Positions 8,467-15,701 of a stretch of 64,000 nucleotides of DNA are shown one piece after another. The translations under genes and the position numbers were made by a program. The stretch covers positions 247,763 through 311,762 of the forward strand of contig DASTCX010000004.1 of NCBI GenBank assembly GCA_035710745.1. Direction: 5' to 3'. Each line of letters starts with the position of its first letter. Positions within the stretch are counted from its first letter, which is position 1. The DNA comes from Candidatus Eremiobacteraceae bacterium. GTDB taxonomy: Bacteria; Vulcanimicrobiota; Vulcanimicrobiia; Eremiobacterales; Eremiobacteraceae. The notes beneath the pieces are model-generated. The model saw only the letters and a program-made list of their open reading frames with translations, made no database searches and was not told the DNA's origin.

Positions 8467-9209
8467 GCGGACCGCGCAGGCTCGTCGTCTACCATACGTC
8501 GGACGTTCACGACGCGCGCGGTTTCGGAGCGAAGCTTGCAGCTATCGTCGAGCCGGACAGCCTGCTCGTCGATTCCGGCGATGCGCTCCGCGGGTCGTCG
8601 ACGGTTTTCCACTCGGTCGAAGGCGTCTTGACAGAATTCGCCGAGGCCCCGTACAAAGCACAAGCGGTCGGCAATCGCGAGTTCCACTACCTGCATTCGA
8701 GGATGCTCGCGCGCGCGCGCTCGTCGCGCGTGCCGTGGGTCTGTTCGAATCTCGTCGACCTCCGCGACCGTCCGCCCGCGTTCGCGCGCTCGCTCGTCGT
8801 CGACGCGGGCGGCTTGCGCGTCAGGATCCTCGCTCTGCTCGTGCCGCAGTACCGCACCGGAAGCGGCTGGGAGCGGGTCTTCGGTTGGCGCTTCCTGGCG
8901 CCGGATGTGGCGCTGCGCGAAATGCAAGCAGCCGCCACCGAGAAAGCGGACGCGACGCTCCTGCTTTCGCACCTGGGCCTCGCCGCCGACCGAGTGCTCG
9001 CACCGCAACATCCCGAACTCGCCGCGATCATCGGCGGGCACAGTCACGATACCCTCGCGCATCCGGAAATCGTCGACGGCGTTCCGATCGTCCAACCGGG
9101 TCCGTTCGCCGAGTATGTGGGTCGCCTCGAACTCGACCTCGGTACGGAGCGTCCGAGCGTCGCCTCCTACAGTTTGGTGCCGTTGCTCGCGTCGGGATCA
9201 AGACGATGA
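8463..9209 (+). CDS. Calcineurin-like metallophosphoesterase in the lpx operon; candidate UDP-2,3-diacylglucosamine hydrolase
   Basis: 248 residues, GTG overlapping the lpxB stop. It is a complete dimetal phosphoesterase domain of the 5'-nucleotidase type: D14-x-H16 (TSDVHD), G39-D40, G70-N71-R72-E73, H170 (LLLSHLG) and G192-H193-S194-H195. The usual GNH(D/E) motif reads GNRE. The same His-to-Arg change (GNRD) is characteristic of LpxH. No signal peptide is visible, so it should be cytosolic. No lpxH, lpxI or lpxG of standard type is visible in the window. Its position between lpxB and an lpxB paralogue, with both junctions overlapping, makes a lipid A precursor pyrophosphatase role plausible. 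A nucleotide phosphatase remains the alternative. Confidence 0.7.
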   Translation: MSGPRRLVVYHTSDVHDARGFGAKLAAIVEPDSLLVDSGDALRGSSTVFHSVEGVLTEFAEAPYKAQAVGNREFHYLHSRMLARARSSRVPWVCSNLVDLRDRPPAFARSLVVDAGGLRVRILALLVPQYRTGSGWERVFGWRFLAPDVALREMQAAATEKADATLLLSHLGLAADRVLAPQHPELAAIIGGHSHDTLAHPEIVDGVPIVQPGPFAEYVGRLELDLGTERPSVASYSLVPLLASGSRR

Positions 9210-10390
9210 CCCAGCCTGCACGCATCTTGCTCGTGAGCAACGGATACGGCGAGATGGCGATCCTCGAGACGATCGCCAAAGCGATCGCGGCGCGGGATCC
9301 GAGCGCGAACCTCGCGCACATGGCGCTCGTCGGCCGCGTGGATGCCGGCGCGTGGCCCCAGCCCGTGGGACCACAAGCGGTCATGCCGTCGGGCGGCCTG
9401 GTCACGTACTGGAACGCGCCGAACATCGTGCGCGACGTCGGCGCCGGACTCATCAGCCTGTCGCTCTCGCAGTTCACGTTTCTTTCGCGCCAGCGACGGT
9501 CGTACGACGCAGTCGTCGCCGTCGGCGACGTGTACTGTGCCGCCGCATGCTTGTGGTTCGCGCGCCTTCCGACGGTCGTCGTCGCGACCGCCAAGTCCGA
9601 GCGGGTCGCATCGCACTCCTGGATCGAACGCCGCATCCTTCGAGGCGCGCGCATCACGTTCGCGCGCGACGAGCCGACCGCGCTTGCGCTCCTGCGAGGC
9701 GGCGTGCGGGCGCGCTACGCCGGCAACGCGATGATGGACCAAGTCGCGGCGCCGGAATTCCCTTTGCCGATCGCCGACGGCGCGATCCACGTCGCGCTCT
9801 TGCCGGGCAGCCGCTCGGACGCGCCGCAAAACACGCGCGCCGCCGCGCGCAGGCTGCTTCGGATGTCGGCGTTGTCCGGCAAGCAGGTCCAAGCGTTTCT
9901 GGCGCTCGCACCGGCAGCGGACATCACCGCGATCATCGGCGCTCTCAAGGCCGAGGAGTTCGAGGTCACCGTGTATCGCCACGGCCGAGGCGTCATGGCC
10001 ATCGCCGTACGCGACGGCGTCGAGATCGGGCTCGTTCGGAGCGGCCTCGCCGCGTCGCTCGGGGCGGCTGAGGTCGTCCTCGGTCAGGCCGGCACCGGCA
10101 ACGAACAGGCTGCGGGGCTCGGCAAGGTGGTCGTCGCCGCGGCGGCGCCGGGCGAGTCGCCGCAATCGGTCGGCTGGTATCGCATGCGCCAGCAGAAACT
10201 CCTCGGCGAAGCTCTCGTGGTGCTACAAGAGGATGATGACACCTTCGCGCGCGACGTCCTCGCGCTGCTGGCGGACCGCGATCGCGTCGCGGCGATGGGC
10301 GCGGCAGGTCGACAGCGCATGGGGGCGCCTGGAGCATCGGACGCGATCGCGCAGGCAGTGCTCGACGTCGCGAAGGAGGGGTGCGCATGA
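9206..10390 (+). CDS. LpxB-related glycosyltransferase (lipid-A-disaccharide synthase paralogue)
   Basis: 394 residues. The ATG at 9206 overlaps the previous TGA. It resembles the lipid-A-disaccharide-synthase-related family known from cyanobacteria and other lineages. The N-terminus is ARILLVSNGYGEMAILETIAKAI, the centre has VVAVGDVYCAAACLWFARLPTV and VALLPGSRSDAPQNT, and the C-terminal donor-binding region reads GQAGTGNEQAAGLGKVVVAAAAPG. The LpxB SAGEASGD motif is replaced by SNGYGE, so the acceptor is probably different. Location among lipid A genes points to a glycolipid or LPS-core step. The stop overlaps the next ATG (ATGA). Confidence 0.8.
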   Translation: MTQPARILLVSNGYGEMAILETIAKAIAARDPSANLAHMALVGRVDAGAWPQPVGPQAVMPSGGLVTYWNAPNIVRDVGAGLISLSLSQFTFLSRQRRSYDAVVAVGDVYCAAACLWFARLPTVVVATAKSERVASHSWIERRILRGARITFARDEPTALALLRGGVRARYAGNAMMDQVAAPEFPLPIADGAIHVALLPGSRSDAPQNTRAAARRLLRMSALSGKQVQAFLALAPAADITAIIGALKAEEFEVTVYRHGRGVMAIAVRDGVEIGLVRSGLAASLGAAEVVLGQAGTGNEQAAGLGKVVVAAAAPGESPQSVGWYRMRQQKLLGEALVVLQEDDDTFARDVLALLADRDRVAAMGAAGRQRMGAPGASDAIAQAVLDVAKEGCA

Positions 10391-11604
10391 CGCAGCCTCG
10401 CGCGGTCTCGACGTTGTCGCTCGCACTCCCGTACGGCTACGCGCTGCTGTTGCCGCTTTTCCCGTTGCTCATCGAACTCGCGGACGTGTTGCCGCGCGGC
10501 GTCGCAGTCGTCGGCGAAGGGTTCGCCGCGGCGCTAGCCGCGATCGTCATCGTGCTCTGCGCCCTCGGCACTTTCGGGAGTGTCGGCGCGCCTGGTTGGC
10601 GCGATCTGATCCGCATGCCGGTGCTCTGGGGGCTTCTCGCGCTCATCGCGACCGGCATCATCGCTGCTGCTGCCGGTTTGTCGTGGCACGCGGGTGTTTT
10701 CGAGATACTTTGCGAGATCGGCGATGCGCTCGGCTTTTGCGTGCTTTGGATGGCATTGCGCGACGAGCGCGTGCGGCGCGTGTTTCTCTCGCTCTTCTTA
10801 ATATCCGGCATCCTCGCGTGCGTGTTCGCGATCGCTCTGACGCTCACGCGCCATCCACCAGCCGCCTTTGCGTACGAACATGGCCGCGCCGCGGGGACGT
10901 TCCTGCAGCCCAACGAGTTCGCGGGCTATCTGCTCTTCGTGATCCCGATCGGCGTCGCGCAATTCGCCGCGACCGGGTGGCTCAAGCGCCTCGGCATCGC
11001 AGGGGCGGCGCTCGGAACGGTCGCGATCGCGATGTCCGCGTCGCGCGCGGCAATACTCGGCCTGCTTCTCGCTTTGCCGATCCTCGCGCGGCGCTTCGGC
11101 AAGCGCACGCTGCTGGTCTATTGCATCGGCGCGGCGATCGCGCTCGGACTGGGACTGACCGTGCTGCGCAACGTCGCGCACGATCCAAGCGAAAACGCTT
11201 CGCGCATCGCCGTGTGGCGAGGCGCGGCGCGAATGGCAGAACGCTTCGCGCTCACCGGGGTCGGTCCGCTCGCGTTCAACATCGCATATCCGGCGTACAA
11301 GATGCCTGACGCCCAGATCGACGAGGTCCACGCGCACGATCTTCCACTCAACGTGTTGATCGAAAACGGCGTCCTCGGCCTCGCGGCCCTCGCATTCTGT
11401 ATCATCGCGTGCATCCAAGCAGCCCGCGCCGGATCAAAGGACATCGCGTCAAAGGACCACGAACGTGGCCTCCTTTTCGTCGCGCTCGTCACATCATTCG
11501 TCGCATCGGCCATCCAGAACAGCGTCGATTTGGTCACGACGTTCGTTTTCTTGATGTGGTGGCCGATGATGGGATTGATGCTAGGAATGTCGCGTGAACC
11601 TTGA
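10387..11604 (+). CDS. O-antigen ligase/polymerase-type membrane protein (Wzy_C family)
   Basis: 405 residues from the ATG that overlaps the preceding stop (an in-frame GTG lies 6 bp upstream). It has about ten to twelve hydrophobic segments and a longer periplasmic loop in the second half. Wzy/WaaL-type features are GRAAGTFLQPNEFAGYLLFVIP, then RIAVWRGAARMAERFALTGVG and the loop motif EVHAHDLPLNVLIENGVLG. Proteins of this family ligate O-antigen to lipid A-core (WaaL) or polymerise it. From sequence alone the two cannot be separated. Position between lipid A synthesis and Lpt export favours ligation. Confidence 0.82.
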   Translation: MTQPRAVSTLSLALPYGYALLLPLFPLLIELADVLPRGVAVVGEGFAAALAAIVIVLCALGTFGSVGAPGWRDLIRMPVLWGLLALIATGIIAAAAGLSWHAGVFEILCEIGDALGFCVLWMALRDERVRRVFLSLFLISGILACVFAIALTLTRHPPAAFAYEHGRAAGTFLQPNEFAGYLLFVIPIGVAQFAATGWLKRLGIAGAALGTVAIAMSASRAAILGLLLALPILARRFGKRTLLVYCIGAAIALGLGLTVLRNVAHDPSENASRIAVWRGAARMAERFALTGVGPLAFNIAYPAYKMPDAQIDEVHAHDLPLNVLIENGVLGLAALAFCIIACIQAARAGSKDIASKDHERGLLFVALVTSFVASAIQNSVDLVTTFVFLMWWPMMGLMLGMSREP

Positions 11605-12280
11605 CATGACGATTCGACAAGGGGGTCCAAACGCGGGGCGTCGCCGACGGCGAGAGCCGTCGGCGCCGAGCGCCGAGATGCAAGTCTGCCCCGAAAATCG
11701 GCGCGTCCCCGCATGGACCCCCTGGCGAATCGTTGTCGCGGTCGTCGCACTCATGCTCTGCGGTTGCTCGCAAAACGCGACGACGCAGGTCAAACAAAGC
11801 CCGACGCCTGGACCAACACCGACGAAAGCCGATTACTTCATCCATGGAAGCTCCTCGAACGGAGCGCCGGTCAAAGTACAAGATATCGTCAAGGGCCATC
11901 CTGTGTACGTCCTCAAGGCGACAGACGTCTACTACTCGACGTCGAGCGCAAAGGGCCGTTTTCTGAACGACACGATCTACTTCTACAAAGGAAACGCGGT
12001 GCGTCTGACGCTCGTCGCGCAAGTCGCGGACGTCAACCGATTGACCTACGATTTCGTCCTTCACGGCGACACCGGTGTCAAGGCGAAGAGCGCGACGGGC
12101 GTGACGATGACGTGCGACACGATGTCGTACAACGGCAACACGAAACTGCTCACGGCGACGGGTTCGGTCCGCGCGGTCGACGCCCAAGGCGATGTGCTGA
12201 CCGGCGACAAAGCGGTCGCCGACCTCGACCTCCAAGAAATCCACATGTCAGGCCACGTCGGCATCGGCCGGCGGCGCTGA
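11594..12280 (+). CDS. LptC/LptA-like LPS export lipoprotein
   Basis: Up to 228 residues from a GTG overlapping the previous gene. An in-frame ATG at 11678 gives a more natural signal sequence (MQVCPENRR...WRIVVAVVALMLCGCSQ), and I consider that start equally likely. The lipobox is LMLCGCSQ, followed by a SPTPGPTPTKAD linker. The mature domain has the beta-jellyroll pattern of LptC/LptA/OstA: GVTMTCDTMSYNGNTKLLTA, GSVRAVDAQGDVLTGDKA, VADLDLQEIHMSGHVGIG. Such proteins pass LPS from the inner-membrane ABC exporter across the periplasm. It directly precedes lptB and lptF/G. No separate lptA or lptD is present in the window. Confidence 0.8.
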   Translation: MNLDMTIRQGGPNAGRRRRREPSAPSAEMQVCPENRRVPAWTPWRIVVAVVALMLCGCSQNATTQVKQSPTPGPTPTKADYFIHGSSSNGAPVKVQDIVKGHPVYVLKATDVYYSTSSAKGRFLNDTIYFYKGNAVRLTLVAQVADVNRLTYDFVLHGDTGVKAKSATGVTMTCDTMSYNGNTKLLTATGSVRAVDAQGDVLTGDKAVADLDLQEIHMSGHVGIGRRR

Positions 12281-12292
12281 AGAGGAGCGGCT

Positions 12293-13048
12293 TTGGACGA
12301 CAAGCGTCTGCCAACGAAGATCGACGTCCGCGGGCTGACGAAGCGCTACGGCGCGCGCACGGTCGTGGACCATGTCTTCGTCGACGTCAACGTCGGTGAA
12401 GTCGTCGGCCTGCTCGGTCCGAACGGCGCCGGCAAGACGACGACGTTCTACATGGTCGTCGGGCTCGTGAAGCCCAACGACGGGTCGGTCATCCTCGTCG
12501 ACGACCAGGGCCGCGAGACGGACATCACGCACGAGCCGATGCACTTGCGAGCGCGTGAGGGTCTTGGATATCTCGCGCAGGAGACGTCCGTGTTCCGACG
12601 CCTCACGGTCGCCGACAATCTGCGGCTCATCTGGGAGCAGCGCGGCGTCTCTCGCGAAGAGCAGGACCGGCGCTTGCCGGCGTTGCTCGAAGAGTTCGGC
12701 TTGAGTGCGCTCGCCCACGACCGCGCCGAGACGCTGTCCGGCGGCGAGCGGCGCCGCGTCGAGATCGCGCGCGCCATCGCGACCGACCCCGCCTTCCTGC
12801 TTCTCGATGAACCGTTCACGGGCATCGACCCGATCGCGGTCGCCGACATCCAAGAGATCATCAGGCTATTGAAAGCCAAGGGGCTCGGCGTTCTCATCAC
12901 CGACCACTCCGTCCGCGAGACGCTCGCGATCGTCGATCGCGCGTACATCCTCAACCGCGGCCGGATCGAGGTCGCCGGCAGTGCGACCGAAGTGGCGGAA
13001 TCGCCGGTCGCGCGCAAGTTCTACCTGGGAGAGAGCTTCCGGTTGTGA
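12293..13048 (+). CDS. lptB: LPS export ABC transporter ATPase LptB
   Basis: 251 residues from TTG. The start is set by AGAGGAG at 12281-12287, six bases upstream. LptB powers LPS extraction from the inner membrane together with LptF/G. All ATPase motifs are present: Walker A GPNGAGKTTT, Q-loop YLAQETSVF, signature LSGGERRRVEIARAI, Walker B FLLLDEPFTGID and switch histidine LITDHSVRETL. The GIDPIAVADIQEII and YILNRGRIEVAGSATEVA stretches are LptB-like. Its TGA overlaps the GTG of lptF/G, as expected for a coupled operon. Confidence 0.95.
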   Translation: MDDKRLPTKIDVRGLTKRYGARTVVDHVFVDVNVGEVVGLLGPNGAGKTTTFYMVVGLVKPNDGSVILVDDQGRETDITHEPMHLRAREGLGYLAQETSVFRRLTVADNLRLIWEQRGVSREEQDRRLPALLEEFGLSALAHDRAETLSGGERRRVEIARAIATDPAFLLLDEPFTGIDPIAVADIQEIIRLLKAKGLGVLITDHSVRETLAIVDRAYILNRGRIEVAGSATEVAESPVARKFYLGESFRL

Positions 13049-14130
13049 AGATCCTCGACCGGTACATGCTCAAAGAGCTGGTCGGGCCGTTCGTCTTCGG
13101 ACTCGCGGCGTTCACGCTGCTCTTCGTCGCGGGAAATCTGCTCAATATCGCGCGTCTCGTCTCCGAAGAGCACGCGAGTATCCTCTCGGCCGCGAAATAC
13201 TTCGTCTATACGCTTCCCGCGACGCTCGTCCTCACGTTTCCGATGTCCATGCTCCTCGCCGTACTGCTCGCGATGAGCCGGATATCGGGCGAATCGGAGC
13301 TCACCGCCATCCGCGCGGGCGGCGTCAGCCTCTACCGCATCGCCGCGCCGCTGTTCGCCGTCGGTCTGCTCGCGTCGATCGTCGGGTTCTTGTTCCAGGA
13401 ATACGTCGTGCCGTACGCGAGCGCGCGCGCAGCCGATATACTGCGTAACGAGATCCAATCCGGAGGTACCGGAGCGCTGGCCAATCAAACGGTCAGCACG
13501 ATACTGCCGAACGGAGATCAGCAAGTGACGTTCGCGCAAGGCTTCGATCCGGCGACGAACGAGCTCCAGGGGACGACCGTCGAGGTCTTCCACGCGGGCT
13601 ATCCGATATCGATGCTCTACGCGCCGCGCGCGACGTACTCAGGCGATCGCTGGCAATTCCGCGATGCCGTCCTCTTCGGACTCCAGCAGCCGTGCTGCAA
13701 AGTGAGCGACTATCCGATGCTCGAGATCGATATCGGCGCCGATCCGAGCCAGATCGTCGAACAGACCAAATCGCCCGAAGACATGAGCCGCGCAGAGATC
13801 TACAAGCTCATGGAAAGCGGCGTCAAGGAATCCGATCGCTCGCGCTACGCGCTGCTCCAGGTGACGTTCGACAGCAAGCTCGCCCGGCCGTTCGCCGCGC
13901 TCGTCTTCACCATGCTCGCCATGCCGCTCGGCATCAGGCCGCAGCGCTCGTCGTCGGGCGCCGGATTCGGCATCAGCATCCTCATCGTTTTCGCGTACTA
14001 CGTGGTCAGCACCGTGTGTCTGGCGGTCGGCCGCTCGAACCCGAACCTCAGCCTGATCATGGCATGGCTGCCGAACGTCGCATTCGGTGCGACCGCGATC
14101 TGGCTCGTCCGCGAGGCGGCGAAGGTATGA
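13045..14130 (+). CDS. LptF/LptG-family LPS export permease
   Basis: 361 residues from a GTG overlapping the lptB stop. It begins KILDRYMLKELVGPFVFGLAAFTLLFVAG, the typical YjgP/YjgQ start. Three hydrophobic segments follow up to about residue 125. The middle is a periplasmic jellyroll of about 150 residues, and three C-terminal segments close the protein (FAALVFTMLAMPLGIRPQRSS is the family signature before TM4). Only one such permease gene is in this operon. A second may be elsewhere, or this one may form a homodimer. LptF versus LptG cannot be decided here. Confidence 0.9.
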   Translation: MKILDRYMLKELVGPFVFGLAAFTLLFVAGNLLNIARLVSEEHASILSAAKYFVYTLPATLVLTFPMSMLLAVLLAMSRISGESELTAIRAGGVSLYRIAAPLFAVGLLASIVGFLFQEYVVPYASARAADILRNEIQSGGTGALANQTVSTILPNGDQQVTFAQGFDPATNELQGTTVEVFHAGYPISMLYAPRATYSGDRWQFRDAVLFGLQQPCCKVSDYPMLEIDIGADPSQIVEQTKSPEDMSRAEIYKLMESGVKESDRSRYALLQVTFDSKLARPFAALVFTMLAMPLGIRPQRSSSGAGFGISILIVFAYYVVSTVCLAVGRSNPNLSLIMAWLPNVAFGATAIWLVREAAKV

Positions 14131-15062
14131 TCGCGATGGCCGCCTTGTTCGCCGAGATCGCGTGGGGCCCGATCTTCATCATCCTCGCGAGCGTCATCGT
14201 CGCGGGTGCGATAGCCTACATCGGCGATCGCGTCGGCCATCTCGTCGGGCGCCGCCGGATGACGATCTTCGGTCTGCGGCCGAAATACACGAGCACGATC
14301 TTCGCAGTTGGATTCGGCATGCTCATCGCGATGGCGGTCATCGCAGTCGGGCTCTCGATCTCGTACGACGCGCGGCTCGCGCTGTTCTCGCTCAACAAGC
14401 TGAACGATCAGATCGCAGCGCTCACGCGCGAACGGGATCGCGAGCTGCAGGACCCGGTCATCTACTTCTCCGGTCAGCCGCTGACGCAGCCGGTCATCAT
14501 CAACTCGTCGGGGACGCAGGCGAGTATCGAAGGACAGCTGTCAGCGCTCTTCGTCGACGTCGCGAACCTATATCGCTCCGTGCCCGGCGTGCGGCCGTAT
14601 CCGAAAGACCCGCTGAGCCCGGAAGTCAAGACGTCGATCTCACGCGCGGCGGCCGGCATCAAGGCGCTCAACCCGACGCCGGCGATCGTCGTGCCAGTTG
14701 CCGGGCAAAACATCTTCCGCGACACTGCGATGAGCATCTCGTTCGCCGTGTTCAAAGACGAGCTCATCTATCGCAAAGGCGAGCTCATGGGAACGGTCCC
14801 GGTCTCGAACGGCAAGGACACCGGCAAGGACCAAGCGGCGCTCATCCAGCTCGAGACGAGCTTGCAGCGTAACGCCGAAGATCACGGGATGCCGAACATG
14901 ATCGCCGACAACTTGACGACGACCGAGGAAGAGTCGGCGGCGAGCTTGCGGCAATTGACGTCGATCGGCGGACCGGCGCTCATCAAGGCAGTGGCGCCGT
15001 ACGACATCTACGCGCACGGCCCGCTCGTGACGATGCTCGTCGTTTCACCGATCGGGCGATGA
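14127..15062 (+). CDS. DUF3084 family membrane protein
   Basis: 311 residues from the ATG that overlaps the permease stop. The reading frame is open further upstream, but that part lies inside the permease gene. Two N-terminal membrane segments (IFIILASVIVAGAIAYIGD and a second near residues 65-85) flank the family motif GRRRMTIFGLRPKYTSTI. A short coiled-coil section (LNKLNDQIAALTRERDREL) and a soluble domain of about 190 residues follow. DUF3084 proteins are found in cyanobacteria and diderm Firmicutes, often beside the YqgF-like gene and envelope genes. Their function is unknown. The TGA overlaps the next ATG. Confidence 0.85.
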   Translation: MIAMAALFAEIAWGPIFIILASVIVAGAIAYIGDRVGHLVGRRRMTIFGLRPKYTSTIFAVGFGMLIAMAVIAVGLSISYDARLALFSLNKLNDQIAALTRERDRELQDPVIYFSGQPLTQPVIINSSGTQASIEGQLSALFVDVANLYRSVPGVRPYPKDPLSPEVKTSISRAAAGIKALNPTPAIVVPVAGQNIFRDTAMSISFAVFKDELIYRKGELMGTVPVSNGKDTGKDQAALIQLETSLQRNAEDHGMPNMIADNLTTTEEESAASLRQLTSIGGPALIKAVAPYDIYAHGPLVTMLVVSPIGR

Positions 15063-15520
15063 CCGACGGCGCAACGAGCCGCCGCACAGTCATAATCGGC
15101 GTCGACCCAGGCCGCTCGAAATGCGGCCTCGCGATCGTCTACGACGATGGATCACGCAAATCGCTTGCTGTCGTACCGACGCCGGAGATAGCCGATCGCC
15201 TCGATGCGGAAGTGCGGGCGTCGGACGTACGCGCGATCTGCATCGGCCATGCGACCGGCTCAGACTCGATCGTCGCCCTGTGCGCGAGCCGCTGGCCCGA
15301 TATCCCCCGGCATGTCGTGGACGAGACGAACACGACGCTCGAGGCTCGCCGGCTCTACTATATCGACCATCCGCCCCGGGGGCTATGGCGTTTTATCCCG
15401 CGGGGGCTGCTCGTACCGGACGAACCCCTCGACGCCTACGCGGCGTTGCTCATCGTGACCCGATTCGAGGCCGAAAAGGGCTCGCGGGACAGCGCATATC
15501 CGAGGGCAGGAAAGGGATGA
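15059..15520 (+). CDS. RNase H-fold YqgF/RuvC-like nuclease protein
   Basis: 153 residues, ATG overlapping the DUF3084 stop. The opening VIIGVDPGRSKCGLAIV is the first strand of a RuvC/YqgF-type RNase H fold with the first acidic residue. VRAICIGHATGS and HVVDETNTTLEARRLYY supply the second strand and acidic pair, and PLDAYAALLIVTRFE supplies the last acidic residue. All catalytic positions of the fold look intact. It differs from standard RuvX/YqgF in the DETNTTLEARRLYY motif. Such proteins commonly accompany DUF3084 genes. Its substrate is unknown, and the reason it is kept next to envelope genes is not clear. Confidence 0.75.
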   Translation: MTDGATSRRTVIIGVDPGRSKCGLAIVYDDGSRKSLAVVPTPEIADRLDAEVRASDVRAICIGHATGSDSIVALCASRWPDIPRHVVDETNTTLEARRLYYIDHPPRGLWRFIPRGLLVPDEPLDAYAALLIVTRFEAEKGSRDSAYPRAGKG

Positions 15521-15685
15521 AATCCGGGCCAAAGCAGACCTTCGAGGCGTTCACCCGGCGGAATGTCTTTGTTCTGCTTCGGCCGGGTAACGAATGGAAA
15601 TCGGGACACCGGTAACCGTCAGGAAACGTGGAGTTCTGCGGTCAAGCCGGGGCGCTCGGAGTCCATATGAATTACGCCTCCGACT

Positions 15686-15701
15686 TAGGAGGACCGCTTT
15701 G
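15686..15701 (+). promoter_or_regulatory. Shine-Dalgarno and TTG start of the SLH porin
   Basis: TTAGGAGGACC (15686-15696) is a near-perfect ribosome binding site and sits 5-6 bases before TTG at 15699. Starting there gives KTSAGLAACALAALVLFASPSTSAA, a normal signal peptide. This decides against an in-frame ATG at 15594, which would place about 35 basic residues in front of the signal. Confidence 0.85.

Noticed and set aside
13692..14126. N-terminal extension of the DUF3084 frame.
   Set aside because: It overlaps most of the LptF/G C-terminus in another frame and reads like shadow sequence. The ATG at 14127 gives the family start and the usual four-base overlap.
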